This document shows positions 32,224-38,299 of a stretch of 64,000 nt of DNA, one piece after another; position 1 is the stretch's first letter, and the number at the start of each line of letters is the position of its first letter. The notes beneath the pieces were generated by a model that searched no databases, had not been told where the DNA came from, and was given only the letters and a program-made list of their open reading frames with translations. The stretch is from Kribbella antibiotica. Lineage in GTDB: Bacteria > Actinomycetota > Actinomycetes > Propionibacteriales > Kribbellaceae. The stretch spans positions 1 to 64,000 of the forward strand of contig NZ_SMKX01000034.1 in NCBI RefSeq assembly GCF_004349055.1. The letters run 5' to 3'. Both the position numbers and the translations under genes were made by a program.

Positions 32224-33213
32224 CTACTGCTCCAGCGCTGCAATCAACTCCCGCTCTCTGCTGAGGCTCAGTCCGGCGCGGCGCTCGCGATCCAGCCCCA
32301 GCTCACGCTCCCAGGCGAGGGTGTCGACCAGGAACTGCCTGCGCGGCCGGTGCACCAGCCCGGCCGCTGCAGCCGCAGCCCCACTTCGGTTGGACCAACC
32401 GGCGTACTCCGGGTCGGACATCCACATCGTCAGGGACTCCGGACCCATGTACTGCTCGACCTCTTGCTCCTCAAGCCACTCCGCCTTCGCCTTGCTCACG
32501 GGCCCGGTGTGACCGCCCACCTCACGGGCGAGCTCGATCCACTCGCCGAATGGGACCACCGGGCCGACCGCGTCGAACGTCCCGGTCCGGCCCTCGGTGG
32601 CGCAGTCGAGCAACCAGCCGGCCAGATCCCGTACGTCGATCACCGCCGTGGCCGCGTCTGGTGAATCGGGCACCAGCATCGGCTCCGACGGCGCCTGAGC
32701 GGCCCGCGCGACCCATGCGCCCGCGCGATCGCTTCCGTCGCCCGGACCTCCGATCAGACCGGCCCGTGCGATCACCAGGCGATCTCCCACCGCCTCTACC
32801 GACGCCAACTCGCAGGCGACCTTGGCCTCGCCGTACTGCTCCCGGTCGGCAGAGTCCCCCTCAGACGGTGCCCGCAACGCCGCGCTCTCGTCCGCTCCCG
32901 GCCTATCGAACTTCGCATATGCACTCCCCGACGACACGTACGTCCAGTGCTTGGCCCGCGCCCCGAACGCCGCCAGTGCTCCCCGTACAAACCCTGGCTG
33001 CCATGACACCTCGAACACGGCATCCCAGTCCCGCTCCGGCACAGCGCCGTACCCGTCCGGTTGGCTGCGGTCGACGGCGACCAGCTCGGCACCCTCGGCC
33101 ACCGCACCACTCTCACCCCGCGCCACACACGTCACCGCATGCCCCCGCGCCACGGCCTGCGCCGCGATCTCCCGACCCAACCAAGCAGTCCCACCAAGCA
33201 CCAGAATCTCCAT
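32224..33213 (-). CDS. NAD-dependent epimerase/reductase (atypical SDR)
   Basis: 329 aa. Rossmann motif [20 protein letters not shown] and the core [14 protein letters not shown] followed by [11 protein letters not shown] (YxxxK, catalytic Tyr-Lys) define an extended/atypical SDR. The C-terminal half ([20 protein letters not shown] ... [14 protein letters not shown]) binds the substrate. Close relatives are annotated as isoflavone-reductase-like or NAD-dependent epimerase; the substrate is unknown. Start at ATG 33213, just before the glycine motif. Confidence 0.82.
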   Translation of the reverse strand: MEILVLGGTAWLGREIAAQAVARGHAVTCVARGESGAVAEGAELVAVDRSQPDGYGAVPERDWDAVFEVSWQPGFVRGALAAFGARAKHWTYVSSGSAYAKFDRPGADESAALRAPSEGDSADREQYGEAKVACELASVEAVGDRLVIARAGLIGGPGDGSDRAGAWVARAAQAPSEPMLVPDSPDAATAVIDVRDLAGWLLDCATEGRTGTFDAVGPVVPFGEWIELAREVGGHTGPVSKAKAEWLEEQEVEQYMGPESLTMWMSDPEYAGWSNRSGAAAAAAGLVHRPRRQFLVDTLAWERELGLDRERRAGLSLSRERELIAALEQ

Positions 33214-33393
33214 GCAGGTAAGCAAACCAGGCCTCGCTCCCGACCCCAACCCCCTTAGCCAGCAGCAGACGTCCTCACCGGGTGTGCGGCGTCGCTCGTT
33301 CCCGATGCCGCGAACGCTTGCCCAAGTGCCGCACCAGGAGCACTGTCGAAGTGGGTGGCATCCGCAACGGATGCCTCGGGCAAGGGGGCCGAA

Positions 33394-33705
33394 ATGGCTG
33401 GATTTGTTCAGATCATCGAGTACCGGACGTCGAGACCGGACGAGGTGACAGCGCTCGCGGAGGAGTACCGCGGCAAGCGTGAGGCGGATGGTGACGGTCC
33501 GAGGCCGGTCCGCTCCGTCTGGTGTTCGGACCGCAACGACGACGGCCGCTACGTCGCGGTCGTCGAGTTCGCGTCGTACGAGGAGGCGATGGCGAACTCC
33601 GCGCGTCCCGACACAGGTGAGTTCGCCGCCGCACTGATGGAGCTGTGCGACGGGCCGGCGACGTTCCACGACCTGGACCTCGTACAGGCGACCGACTTCC
33701 GGTAG
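33394..33705 (+). CDS. Small hypothetical protein, possible dimeric alpha/beta-barrel
   Basis: 103 aa. The pattern of strand ([20 protein letters not shown]), second strand ([20 protein letters not shown]) and helix ([20 protein letters not shown]) resembles ABM/Dabb ferredoxin-like proteins. No catalytic residues assigned. ATG 33394 chosen; the in-frame ATG at 33355 gives a non-conserved-looking extension. A strong terminator follows. Confidence 0.6.
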   Translation: MAGFVQIIEYRTSRPDEVTALAEEYRGKREADGDGPRPVRSVWCSDRNDDGRYVAVVEFASYEEAMANSARPDTGEFAAALMELCDGPATFHDLDLVQATDFR

Positions 33706-33723
33706 AAGTACGGCCGTTGAGTA

Positions 33724-33761
33724 CTCGGGCCCAGCCGGACTCGCATTCGGCTGGGCCCGAG
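33724..33761 (+). terminator. Strong terminator hairpin
   Basis: CTCGGGCCCAGCCG and CGGCTGGGCCCGAG are a perfect 14-bp inverted repeat with a 10-nt loop, 18 bp after the stop of the gene at 33394. Confidence 0.8.
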
Positions 33762-33852
33762 ACAGGGGAGGCGGCGCTCATGCCGGAAAGGATTCGGCAT
33801 CAGCGGTCGCATCGGTCCGGGTCCGCGGCGCCGGATCCGGACCGGCATGTGG

Positions 33853-33886
33853 GTGTTAACTCAACGGCTGTGTTAACTCAACGGAA
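33853..33886. repeat. Tandem 17-bp repeat
   Basis: GTGTTAACTCAACGG occurs twice with a 17-bp period (33853 and 33870), differing only at the last two bases of the unit. The TAA stop of the minus-strand gene ending at 33878 lies within the second copy. It marks the 3' edge of the toxin-like locus. Confidence 0.7.
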
Positions 33887-34264
33887 GACTCGGTGCGACG
33901 TCCAACCGCCTGGCGGCGCGGCACCGTGGTCGCGCTCGTGGTGCAGCGGGTCAGGGTCCGCCGGCTCCGGCGCGGAGTGCAGGTCCGGCCACGGCCGCGC
34001 AGCCAGCGTCTCGCGCGGCGGCAGCGTCGGTCCGGGATCAGGACCCGTGTCGGCGTCGATCCACTCGACCTCAGTGGCTCCGCCATGCCCGTGGATCGCG
34101 ACGACGGACTCGATCCCGTCCCACACGGTCGTGGTCGGATAGTCGCCGTACCAGCGCAGTGCCACCGACCCGTCGGTGAACTGCACCCCCTCGGCAACCG
34201 GCCCGACCCCGCTCACCCCCGACACGTCGTGATGGCGAATCAGCCGAAAACGGCGAGAGCTCAT
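33878..34264 (-). CDS. Conserved hypothetical protein
   Basis: 128 aa. RFRLIRHHDVSGVSGVGPVA and FTDGSVALRWYGDYPTTTVW, then ESVVAIHGHGGATEVEWIDA: I recognise this as a widespread actinobacterial family of unknown function whose members are about 80 residues; the C-terminal 45 residues here are proline-rich and extra. Its ATG overlaps the stop of the gene before it (ATGA). It may be an accessory gene of the toxin locus or simply downstream of it. Confidence 0.7.
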   Translation of the reverse strand: MSSRRFRLIRHHDVSGVSGVGPVAEGVQFTDGSVALRWYGDYPTTTVWDGIESVVAIHGHGGATEVEWIDADTGPDPGPTLPPRETLAARPWPDLHSAPEPADPDPLHHERDHGAAPPGGWTSHRVFR

Positions 34265-34476
34265 TTCGGCGCAACCTCCCACAACCGCTCCCCCGGCAAC
34301 GACCGGTACTGACTCGGATCGGTCACCGGAATCGGCTCACTCGTCACCTTCAACCCGGCGAACCGCCGGGACATCGCCTCCGCATACCTCGCGGCCAACT
34401 CGGCCTCGGCACTGTAATCCGCGACGACATGGTCCCCGAACCACACCCGTACGCGGCAACGTTCAGAACCATCCAC
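34261..34476 (-). CDS. Small hypothetical protein
   Basis: 71 aa. CRVRVWFGDHVVADYSAEAE and helix ARYAEAMSRRFAGLKVTSEP suggest a small alpha/beta protein. GTG 34476 is used since GAGG lies 8 bases upstream; a GTG at 34485 has no such site. Coupled to the next gene by a 4-bp overlap. No domain recognised. Confidence 0.6.
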   Translation of the reverse strand: MDGSERCRVRVWFGDHVVADYSAEAELAARYAEAMSRRFAGLKVTSEPIPVTDPSQYRSLPGERLWEVAPK

Positions 34477-34645
34477 GCCGGCCACCTCAATGCACCCGGC
34501 GCGTCATGGTTGTTCCCATCAGCGGCTCAACAGACCTACGGTTCACGTCGATCACTTCCACTTCCCTGTGGGGATGGGTTCACTCGTAGTGACGGACCCC
34601 ACACAGCTTCATGACGCGATTCCGCAAATCTTTCTCAGCCACCCC

Positions 34646-34665
34646 GTTCGAATGTTTCTTCGAAC
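34646..34665 (-). terminator. Hairpin after the last immunity-like gene
   Basis: GTTCGAA and TTCGAAC (7-bp arms, 6-bp spacer) lie 4 bp beyond the stop of the gene ending at 34669. It may end the toxin operon; the 190-bp gap to the next gene then holds that gene's own promoter. The arms do not have LexA spacing. Confidence 0.4.
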
Positions 34666-34668
34666 AGA

Positions 34669-35133
34669 TCAGCCACCGATAACCCAGGGCTTCCAGACGT
34701 CGATATCGGGGTCATCCAGCGTCGTGCGGGGAGCAAAGGTGAAGGTGCCGGCCCCCGGAAGGTAGGCCGCAACCAGGTGCGTAACGTTGTGCGACAGCAA
34801 CGTCGGCGCCTCCGGAAATCCAGCAATCAGCGCCTCGAACACCCCGCGCGTCTCCGCCTCCTGGGCATCCTTGCGATGACGCACCTGTACGTCGACCGCC
34901 ACCGCGTACCCGTCCATCGCCTGCGCCTCACCCGGCTCCGGCAGGAAATCGTTGAGCCCGATATAGACCCCGATCTTGCCGTCGAACGACCGTGCCCCGA
35001 GCGTGTACGACCACTCCCTCGACCAGTCCAGAAACCCACCGTTCGGCTCCAGCCCGAGCACCTCGGCAATCCGCTCGGCAGACGCCTCAAGCTCCCCGTC
35101 GAGCGCCAGGAAGATCTCGTCGCTATCGGCCAT
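34669..35133 (-). CDS. Immunity-like protein, paralog 3 of 3
   Basis: 154 aa, acidic. It shares with the two upstream genes a C-terminal block: here LVAAYLPGAGTFTFAPRTTL ... DIDVWKPWV, and the middle PEPGEAQAMDGYAVAVDVQV. It has an extra aromatic segment (GGFLDWSREWSYTLGARSFD) that the others lack, so it is the most diverged copy. Starts 10 bp inside the preceding gene (ATG 35133). No catalytic motifs. Immunity role is inferred from position behind a toxin-like gene. Confidence 0.72.
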   Translation of the reverse strand: MADSDEIFLALDGELEASAERIAEVLGLEPNGGFLDWSREWSYTLGARSFDGKIGVYIGLNDFLPEPGEAQAMDGYAVAVDVQVRHRKDAQEAETRGVFEALIAGFPEAPTLLSHNVTHLVAAYLPGAGTFTFAPRTTLDDPDIDVWKPWVIGG

Positions 35134-35593
35134 CGGACCGAGCGACCACCCAGGGACGCCACTTGTCCAGGTCTGGTTCGTCCTGGCTGATGGAGCCCTC
35201 GAAGAAGTGCGTACCGGCCGCAGGCAAATGAGCAGCAACCAGCGTGTCCAGGTTGGTCAGCAGAAGCATCGGTACGGTCGGCCGCCGGTCGACCAGCTTC
35301 TGAAAGATCAGATCGGCCTCGGCTCGAAGGGCAACCCCACCGCCGCGCACCTGGACCTCGATACCGTACGCATCCACCGCCTGAGCCTCACCCGGTTCCG
35401 GATCCACCTCGACGAACCCGTTCGGCTGCACCACCAGACCGAGCCAGTCGTCGACGGTCACCCCACGAACCCGCAGTCGCACGATATTTCCCTCGGCAGC
35501 CAGCATCTCGGCGCCGATGTCATCCACCACCCACGCGGCGACCTCTGCCGGCGATTCGGGAACCGCCAGGCACACACTGTCAACGTCCGACAT
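35123..35593 (-). CDS. Immunity-like protein, paralog 2 of 3
   Basis: 156 aa, acidic. Shared blocks: EVAAWVVDDIGAEM near the start, EVDPEPGEAQAVDAYGIEVQ in the middle and LVAAHLPAAGTHFFEGSISQ ... LDKWRPWV at the end. Its ATG overlaps the last base of the stop of paralog 1 (TGATG-type overlap at 35593). Confidence 0.75.
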   Translation of the reverse strand: MSDVDSVCLAVPESPAEVAAWVVDDIGAEMLAAEGNIVRLRVRGVTVDDWLGLVVQPNGFVEVDPEPGEAQAVDAYGIEVQVRGGGVALRAEADLIFQKLVDRRPTVPMLLLTNLDTLVAAHLPAAGTHFFEGSISQDEPDLDKWRPWVVARSDGR

Positions 35594-36069
35594 CACGCAA
35601 AGCCGCGGACCCAGGGACGCCAGATCTCCAAGTGTGGGTAGTCCGGGCTGATGGATTCCTCGAACACGTGGGTGCCGGCTTCGGGGAGATGAGCAGCGCT
35701 GAGCCTCGAAAGGTTCTCCACGAGGAGCATGGGAACCTCCGGGTGAGCTGCCACAAGGCGGTCGAAGATCGCCCGGCACTCGCGACGCTGGTCGTCCTCC
35801 TCCTTCGGCCCGATCAGCCGCACATGCAGGTCAGCGGCGTAGTTGTCGATCGCCGAGATGTCCTCAGGCTCCGGGTCGACATCCCCGTAGTCGTTCGGCG
35901 CCAGCAGGAGCGCCAATTGGCGATCGACCGTAACCGCATTCACGACGAAGAGCCGCTCCCCCACATCCAGCGACGAGTCCTCGGCCGGTGTCGCCCCGAG
36001 GGCCGACAGCAGCCAGGCCGCGACGTCCTCGACTGTGGCGTCGAGAAAGACGTTGTCGTCCGATGACAT
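35593..36069 (-). CDS. Immunity-like protein, paralog 1 of 3, next to the toxin
   Basis: 158 aa, acidic. Blocks: DVAAWLLSALGATPAE, DVDPEPEDISAIDNYAADLH and LSAAHLPEAGTHVFEESISP ... LEIWRPWV. ATG 36069 shares its A with the toxin's TGA, and GGAG lies 6 bases upstream within the toxin reading frame, so it is made in step with the toxin, as expected of the cognate immunity protein. Fold unknown to me. Confidence 0.78.
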   Translation of the reverse strand: MSSDDNVFLDATVEDVAAWLLSALGATPAEDSSLDVGERLFVVNAVTVDRQLALLLAPNDYGDVDPEPEDISAIDNYAADLHVRLIGPKEEDDQRRECRAIFDRLVAAHPEVPMLLVENLSRLSAAHLPEAGTHVFEESISPDYPHLEIWRPWVRGFA

Positions 36070-37340
36070 CACTGCTCCTTTGTCCAGGTGACGATGCGAC
36101 CGTCACCGAGAATGACATGGATCGGTCCCCAGACGGAGGTGCCGGGCTGACCGCAGGCCCGCCGGAAGCCCTGCTCGGCGATCGCCTCCCGCAGCTCGAC
36201 CGCCCGGCCGTCGATGAATACCTCGCCGCCGGAGTCGATCTCCTTCAGTTGCTTGAGCGCGGTGTGGATGCTGCGTTTCACCGCCGTCGTCGACTCCTCC
36301 CGCAGGGTCTTGAACTCGACAACGTGGCCATCGTCGGCGCGATGGCGACGAAGAGTGGCATCAGGATTTGCCCTCCCCTTCACCGCGTAATCCTGGGGAC
36401 GGGCATCTACGCGCCACCCTTCCTCGACAAGCCGTTCGGCGAGGTATCGCTCCTTCGGCTCGAACTTCCCCTGCGGATCGTGCACACCCGGTGCGAAGTC
36501 GAACTCTAGGGGCCGCAGGTCGAACGCCGGGTCAAACTCCGGTACGACGGCCTGCAGCGGCGGGAGGTTGATGTCGACGACTATCGGCTGAGGTTTCTCG
36601 TCTTCGGGGTAGTCGAAGGTGGCTTCGATGGTGCTGGCGGTGATGACGAAGGTGGCGTGGTCCCAGGTTTCCTCGGCGGACTCGGCCATCGCTTCGAGGA
36701 GATTCTTGATCGGTTCTTCGAGGTCGATCAGGAATTCGTGGTCGGCGAGGAGGCGTTCGTTGCGTTTCTCCTCTTCCTTTTCTTCCTTCTCGGTCTTTTC
36801 CTCGATCTCGAACTCGCCGGTCTCGGTGACGATGATCTCGACCTCGAGAGGTTCTTCGGGGTTGGGGTTCTGCTCGTCGTCCTTCTCGTGGTCCTTGCGG
36901 AACTTCTCGAAGGCTTTGCGGGCGACCGTGATCAGCGGGGGTTCGTTGTCTTCGGCAACTTCCACGTCCTCGAAGGTGGCGGTGAGGCGCTTGGTGCGGC
37001 CGCGGGCGTCGCGTTCGGGTACGTCGCCGGTGCCGCCCGTAGTGCGATTGCGGTCAGCTGAGTCCGACGACGGGCGCTTGGTGCCGGAACCACCGCCGAC
37101 CAGCCGGTCGGCCCACGCGCGCGCCTTCGGCGGTGCCATCGACAGGTAGTGCGCAGCCGCATCACATGCGCGCGCGGCGGCGTCCAACTGGTGTGCGGCG
37201 ACCGTCGCACCGCCCTGCGCCGCCGTGGCCGCGTTCTCCCGGCAGCGGACGGCCGTGCGCTGCAGGTGATGCAGGACCTGCGGTACTTCGTCGAGGCACT
37301 CGACCAGCCCACGCGCCACCCGCTGCAGCTCCGACGGCAT
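36069..37340 (-). CDS. Polymorphic-toxin-like protein with CdiA-CT/PD-(D/E)XK-type C-terminal domain
   Basis: 423 aa in three parts. Residues 1-75 are helical (LVECLDEVPQVLHHLQRTA ... LDAAARACDAAAHYLSM), like the N-terminal helical modules of WXG/LXG-type secreted toxins. Residues about 90-300 form a charged linker with glutamate/lysine-rich stretch (EIEEKTEKEEKEEEKRNE). The C-terminus, about 300-423, begins PKERYLAERLVEEGWRVDAR and has NPDATLRR (D327) and HVVEFKTL (E342, K344), then a helix AVKRSIHTALKQLKEI, a pattern seen in CdiA C-terminal tRNase/nuclease domains. No signal peptide. Lies 6 bp after the 86-aa helical protein and is followed directly by three immunity-like genes. Toxicity is inferred. 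Confidence 0.75.
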   Translation of the reverse strand: MPSELQRVARGLVECLDEVPQVLHHLQRTAVRCRENAATAAQGGATVAAHQLDAAARACDAAAHYLSMAPPKARAWADRLVGGGSGTKRPSSDSADRNRTTGGTGDVPERDARGRTKRLTATFEDVEVAEDNEPPLITVARKAFEKFRKDHEKDDEQNPNPEEPLEVEIIVTETGEFEIEEKTEKEEKEEEKRNERLLADHEFLIDLEEPIKNLLEAMAESAEETWDHATFVITASTIEATFDYPEDEKPQPIVVDINLPPLQAVVPEFDPAFDLRPLEFDFAPGVHDPQGKFEPKERYLAERLVEEGWRVDARPQDYAVKGRANPDATLRRHRADDGHVVEFKTLREESTTAVKRSIHTALKQLKEIDSGGEVFIDGRAVELREAIAEQGFRRACGQPGTSVWGPIHVILGDGRIVTWTKEQ

Positions 37341-37346
37341 GGGAGG

Positions 37347-37607
37347 TCAGATCTGGTCGGCGTAGCTCTTGCATCCGGCCGAGGCGATCTCCAGGGCCTC
37401 GGCTGCCTGCGCCACCGCCTTACCCGCCGCGTCCAGGATCTCCGCGATGTCCCGGTCGACGCCGGTCGCCGTACCGGCGATCAGACTCTCGACCTGCTGG
37501 CTGTGCTGGGTGAACCGCAGCTTGAAGCCGGCCAGCCCGCCCGCTGCCTGCTTGGCCTCCATCGAGACCTGAAACAGCTGTTCCTTGAGCCGCTGTACGT
37601 CGGACAC
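37347..37607 (-). CDS. WXG100-sized helical protein
   Basis: 86 aa, all helical, no cysteine pair: SDVQRLKEQLFQVSMEAKQA, then GLAGFKLRFTQHSQQVESLI, AGTATGVDRDIAEILDAAGK, AVAQAAEALEIASAGCKSYA. Size and two-helix pattern match ESX/WXG100 partners, with G-F-K in place of a strict WxG turn. GTG start with AGGAG 9 bases upstream. It lies between the membrane protein and toxin genes, where a T7SS co-secreted chaperone would be expected. Confidence 0.68.
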   Translation of the reverse strand: MSDVQRLKEQLFQVSMEAKQAAGGLAGFKLRFTQHSQQVESLIAGTATGVDRDIAEILDAAGKAVAQAAEALEIASAGCKSYADQI

Positions 37608-37624
37608 CTGAACCCACTCCTATG

Positions 37625-38299
37625 TCAGTTGCGCTTTTTCGGCAGCACGATCGCCGTACCGGCCACGACCACCGGTACCAGGATCGCAAGCCACCAGGGC
37701 AGTCCGGCCGCCATCGCGACGATGACCACGCCTGCCCCGCCCCAGCCCCACCACCGGGCGCCCGGCAGCCTGGGCAAGCCGAGCATCCGTGATGCGGCCA
37801 GCATGGTGACCGTACCGATCGCCGCCGCCTCGACACCGGCCAGGAACGACGCGGTGATCCACACCAGCACGAACCCGACCAGCGTCAGGACGGCGCTGAT
37901 CGTACGACGCTTGCGCCGCTCCTGGAGCGCACGCCCCTCCGATCGGACAGCTTCGAGCTGGTCGACCGCCTCACCCAACTGCTTGGTCAGCCGAGCCGCA
38001 GCGGACTCCAGGTCACTCAGACCGCGGATCTCCGGGGACGGGATGTTCACCCGGCGCCCGTCGGCCGGGAGCCCAGCGCGCTGCAGACTGACCGCCGCCT
38101 TCTCAGCGAGGTCGTTCAGCCGCTTCTCGACCTGCTGGCCGCGCTCTGCCATCGCAAGGGCCGCAGCCTGCGCTGTGGCCTCCGCACGGGACTTGGTGGC
38201 GGTCAACCGGTCCTGTGCCTGCTGCGCATCCGTACGGGCGCCTGCGACGGTCCGCAGGGCGCTTGCGTACTCCGCCCACTGATCCGCTTCCTTCTTCAT
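37625..38299 (-). CDS. Coiled-coil membrane protein of the FtsK/toxin operon
   Basis: 224 aa. Residues 1-130 are a long helical, probably coiled-coil region (RTDAQQAQDRLTATKSRAEA; LTKQLGEAVDQLEAVRSEGR). Residues about 133-220 hold about four membrane helices (ISAVLTLVGFVLVWITASFL, AAAIGTVTMLAAS, GAGVVIVAMAAGLPWW, LAILVPVVVAGTAIVLP) and a KKRN tail. Its ATG overlaps the ATPase stop (ATGA). It is a likely membrane anchor or pore for the soluble ATPase. Confidence 0.72.
   Translation of the reverse strand: MKKEADQWAEYASALRTVAGARTDAQQAQDRLTATKSRAEATAQAAALAMAERGQQVEKRLNDLAEKAAVSLQRAGLPADGRRVNIPSPEIRGLSDLESAAARLTKQLGEAVDQLEAVRSEGRALQERRKRRTISAVLTLVGFVLVWITASFLAGVEAAAIGTVTMLAASRMLGLPRLPGARWWGWGGAGVVIVAMAAGLPWWLAILVPVVVAGTAIVLPKKRN

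Noticed and set aside
34646-34665. LexA/SOS box
   Set aside because: The half-sites are GTTCGAA-N6-TTCGAAC, the wrong order and spacing for CGAAC-N4-GTTCG; its position after a stop codon fits a terminator better.
36069-37340. CDI system (CdiA/CdiB two-partner secretion)
   Set aside because: No CdiB-like barrel or hemagglutinin repeats, and the host is an actinomycete; only the toxin tail resembles CdiA-CT.
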